A DNA stretch of 64,000 nucleotides from Bartonella tribocorum CIP 105476 (GTDB lineage: Bacteria; Pseudomonadota; Alphaproteobacteria; Rhizobiales; Rhizobiaceae). Positions 1-9,639 of the stretch are shown one piece after another (within the stretch, counting starts at the first letter, position 1; each line of letters opens with the position of its first letter). The notes under the pieces are model-generated. The model was not told the origin of the DNA. It saw nothing but the letters and a program-made list of their open reading frames with translations, and ran no database searches. A program made the translations under genes and the position numbers. Location of the stretch: assembly GCF_000196435.1 (NCBI RefSeq), contig NC_010161.1:1857501-1921500 (forward strand), read 5' to 3'.

Positions 1-183
1 GCAGAATAACGGCTACTCTTCGATCATAAGCCCCCTCCTCTCACAACAGGTTATAAATCTCCTTAAATATCACAACGCATATCATGCAAAAGACTAAAAG
101 ACAGGCTACATATTCTGTCATTACCATTGCATAAACATCTTACACGCTTTATGCTTTTCCATGAGAGCAAAAGGAAGATGTCA

Positions 184-576
184 ATGTCATCGAAACTAAC
201 GCGTAACCAAATATTGGTTTTGAACACTTTAAAGAATGCAAAAGGGCCTTTAAGTGCTTATGCGATTCTTGACCAATTACGCGAAGAAGGTTTTCGCGCA
301 CCTCTCCAAGTTTATCGTGCATTAGAAAAACTCGTACAATTAAAGTGTATTCATCGCCTTGAAAGTGTAAATGCCTTTATGGTCTGTTTACATCCTGAGA
401 AATGTCAACATGAACTTACAACTTTTATAATTTGCGAAAACTGTGGCACAGTCAATGAAATACAAAATCAAATGATTGTATCGAGTTTAAAACAAATGGT
501 TCAAGCGATTGACTTCCAAGCACACAAAAGCACCCTAGAAGTACGAGGACTTTGTAAAAAATGCGCAACAAAGTAA
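184..576 (+). CDS. zur: Fur-family metalloregulator, Zur-like
   Basis: A Fur-superfamily repressor, most like Zur, which senses zinc and represses zinc-uptake genes when zinc is plentiful. The N-terminal winged helix is visible (SAYAILDQL, then APLQVYRALEKL and IHRLESVNAFMVC). It is followed by a zinc-site dimerisation domain with the cysteine pairs CENC and CKKC; the second pair is at the very C-terminus, as in Zur. The His-rich HHDH stretch typical of Fur is absent, which favours Zur over Fur or Irr. The open frame extends upstream to 127, but AGGAAG lies 6 bases before the ATG at 184 (another ATG is at 178), so the shorter start is preferred. It stands alone ahead of the efflux genes. The Zur assignment is by motif only; the regulated genes are not shown here. 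A zinc-type CobW GTPase near 39 kb is a candidate target. Confidence 0.8.
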   Translation: MSSKLTRNQILVLNTLKNAKGPLSAYAILDQLREEGFRAPLQVYRALEKLVQLKCIHRLESVNAFMVCLHPEKCQHELTTFIICENCGTVNEIQNQMIVSSLKQMVQAIDFQAHKSTLEVRGLCKKCATK

Positions 577-663
577 GACCTCTAACTTGCAAGCTTAGTA
601 TATTTAGTATTATGTATCGAAAATTAACTGATTGTTTGAAAAGCTCTTATCGCCCTTGCATGT

Positions 664-687
664 ATATCACACTACCCCGTAGTGATA
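664..687. promoter_or_regulatory. Imperfect inverted repeat upstream of emrA
   Basis: About 45 bases before the emrA-like start there is an imperfect palindrome: TATCAC-ACTAC, CCC spacer, GTAGT-GATA. The inner arms ACTAC/GTAGT pair perfectly. Its place in the promoter region of an efflux operon makes it a plausible repressor operator, but no cognate regulator is identified, and it does not resemble a known Zur box. Confidence 0.3.
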
Positions 688-731
688 GGCTTATTATACG
701 CGTTGGAACATAAATATTGGAAGTATAAATC

Positions 732-1826
732 ATGTCCATATCTGAGACAATTTTTTCAACAAAAAACCTCGATAAAACAAAACAAAAAAAAATAATCAAG
801 GCTCTTTTTATCGTCTTTGCACTTTTTGTACTTTGGTTTGGCTATAAGTGGATAACGCATTGGCGTTATATGCTTTCTACTGAAGATGCCTATGTGCAAG
901 GAGATATCGCAGCTATTGCTCCGAAATTAAACGGATATATTGAAAAAATTGCGATTAAAGCCAACCAAATCGTAAAAAAGGACGATATTTTATTTTACTT
1001 AGACAATGGTGATTATCAAATCGCCTTGGATCAAACAGAAGCGCGTCTTAACACACAGAAAAAAACACTTCTACGCATTGATGCACAAATCACAGCTGCT
1101 CACAGTAGCTTAGATGATGCAAAAGCGCAAAAAGCAGCCGCTTCAGCCATCGCAACCAATGCACAACTCACCTTAAAACGTGTAACAGAACTTAAAGAGA
1201 ATCGTTATGCTCCCCAATCTGATGTTGATGATGCCAAATCAGCTTATGAACAAGCTATCGCAAATGTTAACCGTGCGGACGCACAAATCGCCGCAGCACG
1301 CGCCAATATCCAAGTGCTCGAAGCACAACGAAGTGAAACAGAAAGCCAAACAAAGAGTTTAGAACTTTCTCGTGAAAAAGCACAACGTGATCTTAATTCA
1401 ACCATTATACGTGCACCATTTGATGGAATTATAGGAAATTTAACAGCAAAAACGGGAGATTTTGTTGTAAATGGCCAACGCCTTGCAGCATTAGTCCCCA
1501 TCCATGCACTTTATATCGAAGCAAACTATAAAGAAACACAGTTGCAAAATATTCATGCGGGACAAAAGGCTTATATTTCTGTTGATGCCTTCGAAAAGGA
1601 GGTCTTTACAGGAACAGTGCTTTCTATTTCACCCGCAACGGGTGCTGTTTTTTCTCTTCTTCCTCCACAAAACGCGACGGGTAACTTTACAAAGATTGTC
1701 CAACGTATTCCGGTACGTATTTCTATTCCAGAGGAAATCTTAAAGACCGGACATATTCGAGCAGGAATGAGTGTTTCAGTAGAAGTTGATACACGGACAA
1801 AACCACAAGATAAAAGCCTCTTATAA
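732..1826 (+). CDS. emrA: HlyD/EmrA-type membrane fusion protein of an efflux pump
   Basis: The periplasmic adaptor of a tripartite multidrug efflux pump. It links an inner-membrane MFS transporter to an outer-membrane channel. One N-terminal membrane segment is visible at about residues 24-43 (IIKALFIVFALFVLWFGY). A biotinyl-lipoyl half-motif follows (EDAYVQGDIAAIAPKLNGYI), then a long Ala/Gln-rich coiled-coil hairpin (about 90-215), the second lipoyl half (STIIRAPFDGIIGNL) and a beta-barrel domain. The length of 364 aa is normal for EmrA. A GGAAGT ribosome site lies about 7 bases before the ATG. The emrB-like transporter begins 24 bases after the stop, so the two are almost certainly one operon. 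No outer-membrane TolC partner is in the window. Substrate is unknown. Confidence 0.88.
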   Translation: MSISETIFSTKNLDKTKQKKIIKALFIVFALFVLWFGYKWITHWRYMLSTEDAYVQGDIAAIAPKLNGYIEKIAIKANQIVKKDDILFYLDNGDYQIALDQTEARLNTQKKTLLRIDAQITAAHSSLDDAKAQKAAASAIATNAQLTLKRVTELKENRYAPQSDVDDAKSAYEQAIANVNRADAQIAAARANIQVLEAQRSETESQTKSLELSREKAQRDLNSTIIRAPFDGIIGNLTAKTGDFVVNGQRLAALVPIHALYIEANYKETQLQNIHAGQKAYISVDAFEKEVFTGTVLSISPATGAVFSLLPPQNATGNFTKIVQRIPVRISIPEEILKTGHIRAGMSVSVEVDTRTKPQDKSLL

Positions 1827-1850
1827 TAACAAGTAAATGACCTCATTATT

Positions 1851-3422
1851 ATGACATCTTCGATACCAAAGCCCATACAGTCTCAAGAGCGCATAGAAAT
1901 CCGTAACATTGTGATTTTCATCGTTATGGCCTTTGGCATGTTTATGGCGATTTTGGATATACAAATCGTTGCCTCCTCTTTAGCAGAAGTTCAAGCTGGT
2001 CTTGCTGCAAGCTCTGAAGAAATTTCATGGGTTCAAACCTCCTATCTCATCGCTGAAGTCATCATGTTACCTCTTTCTGGATTTTTAGGAAGATTGCTTT
2101 CAACACGCGTTTTCTTCACCATATCAGCAGTCGGGTTTACGATTACTTCTGTTCTTTGTGCAACAGCAACATCTATTGGAGAAATGATTATCTACCGCGC
2201 GCTCCAAGGTTTTATTGGTGGTGGAATTATCCCAAGCGTTTTTGTCGCCTCTTATGTTCTTTTTCCTCCTTCCAAACGCCCAGTTGTTACCCCTATTGTT
2301 GGACTCGTCGCAACGTTAGCCCCCACTATTGGTCCAACAGTCGGCGGTTATCTCTGCCATCTCTTATCATGGCATTGGCTTTTTCTCATCAATGTGCCTT
2401 TTGGGATTATTATTTCGATTCTCGCTTGGAAATTGATTGATTTTGATAAAGCCAATCCATCTCTCATGGCTAAATTTGACTGGTTGGGGCTCATTTCTAT
2501 GGCTGTTTTTCTGGGAACTTTAGAGTATGTCCTAGAAGAAGGCGCACGTCATGATTGGCTAAATGATCGGCTGATTCGGGACTTATTCATTATCATGATC
2601 TTGTCTGCCGCCCTCTTCTTCTGGCGCGCATTTACCGCAAAAGAGCCTATTGTTGATCTTACAACCTTTTCTAATTTTAATTTTTCTGCTGCATCCATTT
2701 TTTCCTTTTCTTTGGGAATAGGCCTTTATGGGCTCACATATCTTTATCCTGTCTATTTGGGCCAAATCCGTCATTATGATGCGCTCATGATTGGAGAAAC
2801 ATTGTTCCTTTCAGGATTTGTCATGTTATTAACGGCACCTCTTGCTGGATATCTTTCCGCACGAATGGATGCACGTTTGATGATGGCGATAGGACTTTTG
2901 GGCTTTGCAATAGGAACTTGGATGGCGAGTTCTATCACAGATAACTGGGACTTTTGGCAACTCTTTTGGCCACAAGTTTTCCGTGGTGCTTCTGTAATGT
3001 TATGTATGGTTCCTGTTAATAACATTGCCTTAGGAACACTGCCGCCAGAACGCATGCAAAATGCTTCTGGACTTTTTAATCTCACACGGAATCTGGGTGG
3101 AGCTGTAGGGCTTGCCATTATCAGCACTCTCATGACAAAACGCACAGACTTCCATTACGAACGAATAGCCGAAACGCTGAACTACGCAAACAGACAAGCA
3201 ACTGAAATGCTTTCAAAGTTTACTTTATTTTTCAAGACAGAAACCTTTGATTCGTATACGCTTGCTCTTTCTCAATTGTCTGGTATGGCACGCATACAAG
3301 CAATGATTATGGCTTTTAGTGATATTTTCTTTATTATAACCATTATCTTTGGTCTTTTGACATTTATGACCATTTTTCTCAAAAAAATACCGCCCCTCAT
3401 TGATTCTCCACCAAATCACTAA
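1851..3422 (+). CDS. emrB: DHA2-type MFS drug transporter, EmrB-like
   Basis: The inner-membrane proton-driven pump partner of the preceding adaptor. At 523 aa with many hydrophobic segments it fits the 14-helix DHA2 branch of the major facilitator superfamily. Visible family features are the first helix (AFGMFMAILDIQIVASSL), the motif around SWVQTSYLIAEVIMLPLSG, and GATP-like segments such as ALQGFIGGGIIPSVF and TIGPTVGGYL. EmrB proteins export hydrophobic drugs, uncouplers or bile-type compounds; which of these applies here cannot be read from the sequence. It follows emrA by 24 bases and ends the operon; the next 2.9 kb has no convincing gene. Confidence 0.88.
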   Translation: MTSSIPKPIQSQERIEIRNIVIFIVMAFGMFMAILDIQIVASSLAEVQAGLAASSEEISWVQTSYLIAEVIMLPLSGFLGRLLSTRVFFTISAVGFTITSVLCATATSIGEMIIYRALQGFIGGGIIPSVFVASYVLFPPSKRPVVTPIVGLVATLAPTIGPTVGGYLCHLLSWHWLFLINVPFGIIISILAWKLIDFDKANPSLMAKFDWLGLISMAVFLGTLEYVLEEGARHDWLNDRLIRDLFIIMILSAALFFWRAFTAKEPIVDLTTFSNFNFSAASIFSFSLGIGLYGLTYLYPVYLGQIRHYDALMIGETLFLSGFVMLLTAPLAGYLSARMDARLMMAIGLLGFAIGTWMASSITDNWDFWQLFWPQVFRGASVMLCMVPVNNIALGTLPPERMQNASGLFNLTRNLGGAVGLAIISTLMTKRTDFHYERIAETLNYANRQATEMLSKFTLFFKTETFDSYTLALSQLSGMARIQAMIMAFSDIFFIITIIFGLLTFMTIFLKKIPPLIDSPPNH

Positions 3423-4504
3423 ACTTAATTAAAATTGAAGAATGCTTTTTATCTTTATCACTTTCTTCGATTTCTTTTCACTTTATCTCTTCTCAATAGA
3501 CAATATGAATCAACACGTGCTTCTAAGTGATTCTTCTGATAAAAATTTTTTTCAAGATAAACTCTTTATGCACTTTAAAATAACATCTCACATGAAAACT
3601 TATTTTAGATGATAACAAACAAAGAGCTTATTTAAACTCTTGCACACCATAAAAACGAAGCAGCTATTTTTATAAGATTTTTGATCTTTCATCATAGAGT
3701 GAAAAAAACATTAAAAGAATATTTGTTCCTGCTATTTATTTTGCAGCCTCATTTTACGACCCACTTATAAAAACTATCCTATAAGATTCTTTATGCTTCA
3801 CTTTTTGTAGCAGACTTTCAGTCAATTCTTGGGATGGAAACTGTTTTGGTTGTTTTTGCACTTTTAAAACTTACAAGAATATTTATATCATCGTTTTCTT
3901 TTCTGATTTCCCATGATTGCCTTCTTTTGGAGGAGATTCATAAAAGAGACTCTCGTGATTTTTATTTAGGTCCCCATTTCCCTAATAATAACATACAGGA
4001 CAAAATTTTTTGATTCTGAATACGAAAATTTGAAATAAGAAAATCATCCTATCTTCGACACTTTCATGCTTATTGCAAAACAGTTTGTTTTTATAGCAAA
4101 AAAGTAATAATGGATTTTTTTCAAAAAAGCGGATATCTACACTTTTGATTCTACAGCCGCATTTTTTTCTTTCCTAAGCCACTTCCCTTTCAGCAAGCGC
4201 TAAAATGGTATAAAATTTCTTTCTTTTTAAATAAAATTGATCAATGAATGATCACCTTCTATGCCCTACTCTTACCATGGTAAGTCCACAACTGTTGACG
4301 ACAGCAAAATTTCCCTCACATCTTCAATATAAACGTCCATACACCTATTTAATCCCTCAAAAACGCACATTCGTCCATATCGAATCTACCCCCAAATACC
4401 TTAGAAAAGCTTTCGATATCTTTTTCCCGATAGTCAAGTAATCATTTCTGATATGAAAAATTTAAGCGCACAAACGAGAAGCTCTCGCTGTCAGAATACA
4501 TTGA

Positions 4505-4760
4505 TTTATCATCATAGCTTATCATCGTGCATATTATTGCATATTATAATAAGCAATCTGAATATCGTAAATAGCTTCCTATTTGAAAGCTATTCATGAT
4601 AAATCAATCAAAACCATACCCTTGTGCATCAAAAACAGGAAAATATAAACTGTCTCGATACAAGATCGACTAATGCGGCCAATGATATTAAAGCTAGAAA
4701 ATTTTATGATGATAGCTAACGCATCCAAAATCACTCAAGAATTTGGTTCCTTTCAATTGA
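4505..4760 (+). pseudogene. Decayed integrase leader and N-terminus (relic)
   Basis: This stretch aligns by eye with the repeated integrase leader seen elsewhere in the window. It has TTGATTTAT followed by an AT-rich segment, then ATCAATCAAAACCAT and CTTGTGCATC, then a region resembling the integrase codons for LEAGK...DD. Stops and indels are frequent and nothing is translatable. It is the weakest of the relics. Confidence 0.4.
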
Positions 4761-5335
4761 TGATGCGGCTTTCTAAGAACGATTCTAATGATTAAAATTA
4801 ATCATCCACAACGGAGGCGTTAGTTCATATACAAAAGGTATCATATTGCAAGCGCTCTATTAAAGATATGAAAACTTATCGAAAGGAATGTATGATGCGT
4901 ATGATCTTTAATCACTCATTTGAATGAGAGAGCCTATAAATGCTTTTCTTTGCTCTCAAACGTATTAATCATAACACCCTCCTTTGTGAGGTGGTTATTT
5001 AAAACAAAGCACATCATTAAAATGCTTCTTTTAAAACGTTTCAATATACTAAGATCAAAATTGAATTGAGTGAATTCAAATAACTTACATTCTAAAATCA
5101 AAACCTATTAAACAAATCAAAACGCTTTTTAGATTCATCTCAATACAATCAAAAGAAAATGCCTCTTAAACAAATGAAAAAATAATAAGCTTATAATTGT
5201 TTATAAAACATCAGTTTCAAACGTTTCTTAAAATCATCTCATTTTATGTTTCAACGTTTAAACGTTCATTTAGAGAGGTTCTCATAAGCGTATTTTCACT
5301 TTTCATTAAAACTTAATTTCTTTAAAAATCAACAG

Positions 5336-5641
5336 CCCCAATTTTGGGGGCATTATCTTAGAATAGAGCATTCTTTAAACAGAGTGGCTTTTTCTAAAAA
5401 TTTAGAAAAAGCTCATGCCTTATGATGTTACAATGGTTTTCAATTTTACTTGCTTCTCTTTGTCTCAATAGATGTCCCCAAATTTGGGGTGACTAAAATC
5501 ACTCAGTCCATATTTGGGCTCTGTGCTTTAAATATAACTTTTAAAACGTTTTTTGCTTGCTTGCGTTATGTTACTAAAAGGCTTTTGATTTCATAAGATA
5601 TAAAATACCTCTTTATCGTTTTCTAAATTTTTAGAAAGCAT
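5336..5641. repeat. Cluster of short palindromes
   Basis: Several perfect or near-perfect palindromes occur within 300 bases. CCCCAATTTTGGGG lies near 5337 and CCCCAAATTTGGGG near 5474. A 12-bp stem GCTTTTTCTAAA/TTTAGAAAAAGC with a 2-base loop is at 5387-5412, and a related TTTTCTAAATTTTTAGAAA is near 5620. The AAACGTTT octamer recurs around them. No gene is associated. They may be protein-binding sites, terminator-like hairpins or remnants of a replication or phage region. Confidence 0.5.
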
Positions 5642-6304
5642 TTTAAAAGCGATCTTGTCCTTAATCCTTTTATGCAATCTTTATAAATTAAACCTATAAG
5701 CTTATAACAGTTTCAAACGATTATTCCTTTGAAGGTTTCGCTCAAAAAAGAGCAAAACTCATACCATTCTTTAAACGTATGCAATTTATGTTACCGATAA
5801 TTCCAAACAACTAAATTTTTAATAATGCGATTTGTGCCGTGATAAAAAACGTATCATAAGATTTATAAACTGTTATGAATGATAACTGCTTTTCATTTTA
5901 TTTGAATGCACACATGCGTTATAATATTTACATCATGATTTAATTTTTATGGTCTATTCATACATGGCAGTCCTATATAAAAAATGGTCAAATGAATCAC
6001 GTATAAATGTGTAGATTCTTAAGTGGATTCATATAAAATAATTTCACGCAAACTATTGAATTTATTGTGTTTTTTTGATATTATATGCCATCATCTGAGA
6101 AAAGAACACTACCTCAAAAAAATGAGCTTTAAATATATTCCTACGACCTTAATTGAAACGATCAAAAACAAGAAATAGCTCTATAAAAGAGCCATATAAA
6201 ATAATCGCAAAGCAACGCCCCCAAACTTTGTACAAACTCTTTACTATCAACCAATATGCTCTCTCTCAATCTAGCACTGTTGAAAAATGAAATAAATACA
6301 ATCT

Positions 6305-6889
6305 TCAAGCCACTTTATGATGCTGAAAACGTTTAGAAACTTCTCGTTCTCCACGAGCAACCAAAGTGCCATAACATCCAGAAAGATAGTGTGGTATCAG
6401 TTCCAAAGCTTGAAAACGATGCTTTTCGTAAGGACCAGGCATTGCCAAATTTTCTGTTAAGCGATTTGAAAAACCAAAACGTTGATAAAATTCAAAATCT
6501 CCTACCAATAAAATAGCGCCATATCCTAATTTTTTGGCTGTTTCAATTGCATGGCGAACTAAAATTGACCCTATTCCCATACCAGCGCATTCAGCTGCAA
6601 CAGCCAAAGGTCCCAAAAGTAAAGCATGTTGTGTTTCATTTTTTTCTTTTAAAAAAGCAACATGCCAAAGACGAACACTCCCCACAAGTTCTCCAAGTGC
6701 ATTTTTAACCACAAAAGAAAGCCCTTGAGCCGCTAACCGACCACGACGTAAAGCTTCTGATGATTTACGTTTACGTCCACGCCCCATTGTTGCATCAAGC
6801 AAAATTTCTCGATAAGGCTTGTCTGCTTCTTGCTCCAATAAAAGTGTAAAACATGCCCCATTTTTTGTTTGAAAATTAATCATGTTCAT
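6305..6889 (-). CDS. GNAT-family N-acetyltransferase
   Basis: A 194-residue acetyl-CoA-dependent acetyltransferase of the YhbS-like GNAT type. The core is visible as a beta strand GPLAVAAE, the acetyl-CoA pyrophosphate loop CAGMGIGSILVRHAIE, and the C-terminal segment ILLVGDFEFYQRFGFSN. It lies 77 bases downstream of ornithine decarboxylase on the same strand, so co-transcription is likely. In related alphaproteobacteria a GNAT gene commonly follows this decarboxylase. A polyamine or related amine is a reasonable guess for the substrate, but nothing in the sequence proves it. An alternative start two codons in (ATGATC) is possible. Confidence 0.8.
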   Translation of the reverse strand: MNMINFQTKNGACFTLLLEQEADKPYREILLDATMGRGRKRKSSEALRRGRLAAQGLSFVVKNALGELVGSVRLWHVAFLKEKNETQHALLLGPLAVAAECAGMGIGSILVRHAIETAKKLGYGAILLVGDFEFYQRFGFSNRLTENLAMPGPYEKHRFQALELIPHYLSGCYGTLVARGEREVSKRFQHHKVA

Positions 6890-6966
6890 CTTAATGATCC
6901 ATCCTCTTATAGCGCAATGACGAGCATAGCAAAAAATCTAAAAAAACCTATAGTTAAAAGGAAATA

Positions 6967-8100
6967 TCAGATCACATACGATCGTAAAGGTTCAAAACCA
7001 TTAAAGGCGACAGATGCGTAAGTTGTTGTGTAAGCTCCCGTTCCATGAATCAATATCTTATCTCCAATCGTTAGAGATAAAGGAAGCGGATAAGGTGTTT
7101 TTTCATAGAGAACATCTGCCGAATCACATGTTGGTCCAGCCAAAATACAAGGCTCCATAACCTTATCATCATGAGAGGTTTCAATAGGATAACGAATGGC
7201 TTCATCCATCGTTTCGGCAAGACCATTAAATTTCCCAATATCAAGATAAACCCATCGGACATTATCATTGTCCGCTTTTTTAGAGATCAGAACAACTTCT
7301 GTGCGAATAACACCAGCATTGCCAACCATTGCACGCCCTGGCTCAATAATCGTCTCAGGAATACGATTACCAAAATGCTTTTTTAATGAATCAAAAACTG
7401 CCGTACCATAAACTTGTTCTGTAGGAACATCTTTCAAATAACGCGTTGGAAAACCACCACCCATATTCACCAACTTCAATGAAATACCTTCTTGTTCCAA
7501 ATTTTTAAAAACGATAGCAGCATCCGATAAAGCACGATCCCACGCACTCAGATCAACCTGCTGAGAGCCAACATGAAAAGAAACACCATAAGCTTGCAAA
7601 CCTAATTGGTGTGCATGTTTTAACACATCAACTGCCATAGCAGGGACACAACCGAATTTGCGTGACAATGGCCACTCTGCCCCTTTTCCATCGGTAAGAA
7701 CTCGGCAAAAAACACGCGCTCCTGGAGCCGCACGTGCAATTTTTTCCACTTCTTCAATACAATCAACCGCATAAAGTGAAACACCCAATGCATAGGCTTG
7801 TGCGATATCACGTTCTTTTTTAATCGTATTCCCAAAAGAAATACGCTCTGGCGTTGCCCCTGCTTTTAAAGCCATTTCAATTTCTGCAACAGAAGCCGCA
7901 TCAAAAGAAGATCCTAAAGAACTTAGCAAACGCAAGATTTCAGGAGCTGGATTGGCCTTTATTGCGTAAAAAATACGAGACTGCGGCAGAGCTTTTTTAA
8001 AATTTAAATAGTTGTCACGAACAACATCAAGATCAACAATTAAGCATGGACCTTCAGAACGATGCGTTGCAAGAAAATCGCGAATACGTTGCGTTGCCAT
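6967..8100 (-). CDS. Ornithine decarboxylase (fold-type III, PLP)
   Basis: A pyridoxal-phosphate enzyme that decarboxylates ornithine to putrescine, the first step of polyamine synthesis; some family members also accept lysine. It is of the alanine-racemase-like (eukaryotic) fold. The PLP lysine is in FYAIKANPAPE (Lys48 counting from the ATG at 8100). The phosphate and substrate regions GGGFPTRY and EPGRAMVGNAG are present, as is the catalytic cysteine loop GPTCDSADVLYE. At 377 aa it is a normal length. The open frame also allows a TTG two codons upstream (8106), but AAGGAG lies 8 bases before the ATG at 8100, which is preferred. A long structured leader of the speF type precedes it and probably controls it. 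The GNAT gene follows on the same strand. Confidence 0.9.
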   Translation of the reverse strand: MATQRIRDFLATHRSEGPCLIVDLDVVRDNYLNFKKALPQSRIFYAIKANPAPEILRLLSSLGSSFDAASVAEIEMALKAGATPERISFGNTIKKERDIAQAYALGVSLYAVDCIEEVEKIARAAPGARVFCRVLTDGKGAEWPLSRKFGCVPAMAVDVLKHAHQLGLQAYGVSFHVGSQQVDLSAWDRALSDAAIVFKNLEQEGISLKLVNMGGGFPTRYLKDVPTEQVYGTAVFDSLKKHFGNRIPETIIEPGRAMVGNAGVIRTEVVLISKKADNDNVRWVYLDIGKFNGLAETMDEAIRYPIETSHDDKVMEPCILAGPTCDSADVLYEKTPYPLPLSLTIGDKILIHGTGAYTTTYASVAFNGFEPLRSYVI

Positions 8101-8106
8101 CTGCAA

Positions 8107-8515
8107 TTCTCCTTGAGGGAATGCTCCCCCACTCTATGCTTGGACAGCCAAAACTGCCAAAAGCCAAAGGACAAAAAACACACAACAACCATCCCCATTC
8201 TGATCACAAAAAACCAGAAATTAGCATTGCATGCAGCGAAAGAACAGCGCGAAAGCCGCGTCATTCTATATTTATCTGCCTTTTTGATTGGAGTTGAGAA
8301 AACCACTTCCGCACTGAAGGCAATGAGGTGTGCCTCTATAGTTATCCCAGCATTTGTATGGCTGGAAGACACCAGAAAGGCCCGCACCGTCGTTGCTTCA
8401 AGATGTCCTCATTCTTACAATTGGCTGTAAGAATGACTGGAGCGGTTAGTTCCAGGTACCGTACCGGTTGACCTCACCATTTGAGAACCAGCGGACACCC
8501 ACAGGCACGTGCGAC
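8107..8515 (-). promoter_or_regulatory. speF-type structured leader RNA
   Basis: The 400 bases upstream of ornithine decarboxylase are clearly richer in G and C than nearby spacers. On the minus strand they contain the segment GCACGTGCCTGTGGGTGTCC near the 5' end. A perfect 9-bp hairpin CATTCTTAC/GTAAGAATG (8410-8435) and further pairable segments follow before the ribosome site. An alphaproteobacterial speF motif upstream of ornithine decarboxylase is an established structured RNA (Rfam speF). The match here is from position, composition and remembered conserved sequence, not from a search. It probably couples decarboxylase expression to polyamine or ornithine level. Confidence 0.7.
8446..8508 (-). 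CDS. Possible leader peptide within the speF element
   Basis: The most conserved-looking part of the leader can be read as a 20-codon frame starting at GTG and ending in TAA. It encodes VPVGVRWF followed by SNGEVNRYGTWN. It ends 11 bases before the strong 9-bp hairpin, the arrangement expected for translation-coupled attenuation. There is no convincing ribosome site in front of the GTG, and a second in-frame GTG lies two codons later, so the start is uncertain. In E. coli an unrelated speFL leader peptide senses ornithine; a similar role here is inference only. Confidence 0.35.
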   Translation of the reverse strand: MPVGVRWFSNGEVNRYGTWN

Positions 8516-8789
8516 TTTGGGCAAGAATTCCTATAAAACGAATCCTTTCTCATTTCAATGATTTTTTTAATTTTAAGCATTTTTTAATTCTTAAAGAAAA
8601 TATGATGCGAAAAAGCAACATTCCCCTCCACCAGATAAAGCCATCCAACCACTTTCATAGGATCATTCCCCTACACCATCTGCGCAACATAAATTACTGT
8701 CTTTCTTTAAAAGTGCCTCTTTTTTCAGCTTCCCTATGCAGTTTTCAAACATCATCCATGTCCATGGAAAATACCGTACTCACCTCATT

Positions 8790-8960
8790 AATTTATAATT
8801 TGATAATTTTGCCCCTAAACAAGAATCCCAGCGTAAAATGCTTTTATTTCCCCCTCTCTTATAATGAATCAATCAAAATCATATCTCTTGCACATCACAA
8901 GTATAAAACAGCATAACGGTTGAAAAAAGAGTAGAATACCTCTTATAAATCCTTTCAAAA
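8790..8960 (+). pseudogene. Integrase leader relic
   Basis: A partial copy of the repeated leader: a degenerate AT-rich start, then AATGAATCAATCAAAATCAT, CTCTTGCACATCACAAG and a short tail. The integrase codons that normally follow are not recognisable. It faces the minus-strand relic at 9640-10180. Confidence 0.45.
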
Positions 8961-9639
8961 GTAAGGAATACCAACATTAGAATCTAAGAATATCCTGACT
9001 GAAGCAGCTTCATCTTTAAAAATAATGATATCCTTGCCCCCAAACAAAGTACTATTATCTTGCTCATTGATATCCTAAAAAAACATCCGTGTTTCCAACG
9101 TCCATTTCACCGCATCCTTAAGCAAGATACCATGCAAAATCCCCCGCAGCTGGTATGGTATAACTCAACTGCATATTCATCTTCTTTATATTTATGAAAT
9201 TATAAACAAACGCCCCCATTCTATCTGCTAACGCCTACTATTTCAGAAACACCGACATTGAGATGTACCATATTATCTTAAATGTTTTTCGCCACACATC
9301 ACTCCCGCATGTAGTGTACAAATGAATGGGATTAATATGATTCGCCAGCATCCAGTCTGAAAGAAGTAAATTTCACAATATTCAAATATTTTAAAAAACT
9401 AAATTATCATTATAAATCAATATAATATATTTAAATTCTGAAATTATAATCACCTATCATCATTCTATTTCTCTTAAACCTTACAGCTGCTTTTTCATCT
9501 TCTCTTAAGTGAGTCATTTATTCATTCACACGCTTTTCCCTTAAGCTACAGATCTGCCTCCACTATAATGAAACGAAGAGACAGCCTAATTTGGGAAGAG
9601 TATGAAATTTCAAACCCTGTAGCCATTTTTACCATCATT
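8961..9639. other. Spacer without recognisable gene
   Basis: About 680 bases with no supported gene. On the minus strand some stretches look like decayed coding sequence (for example around 9060-9300), but stops occur in every frame and no family could be named. Confidence 0.5.

Larger units (their letters stand above)
3423..6304. other. Long non-coding spacer
   Basis: About 2.9 kb without a convincing gene. The only sizeable open frame (4244-4441, 65 codons) has no ribosome site or recognisable domain and is not called. The spacer holds a very decayed integrase leader/N-terminus (4505-4760) and a cluster of short perfect palindromes (about 5336-5641), both listed separately. The rest is AT-rich with scattered AAACGTTT-like octamers and no structure that could be named. 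Confidence 0.6.

Noticed and set aside
1..60. Minus-strand AGGAGGGG followed by ATG at 27-25, looking like a gene start.
   Set aside because: The frame stops after four codons (TAG) within the window edge, so no gene can be supported.
4244..4441. A 65-codon frame in the long spacer.
   Set aside because: No ribosome site, no recognisable domain, isolated in decayed DNA.
8040..8387. A 115-codon minus-strand frame overlapping the decarboxylase start, with a hydrophobic stretch.
   Set aside because: It lies within the structured speF-type leader and has no ribosome site; a shadow of that RNA.
8509..8916. A 135-codon plus-strand frame.
   Set aside because: No ribosome site or domain; overlaps the speF leader upstream region and an integrase leader relic.
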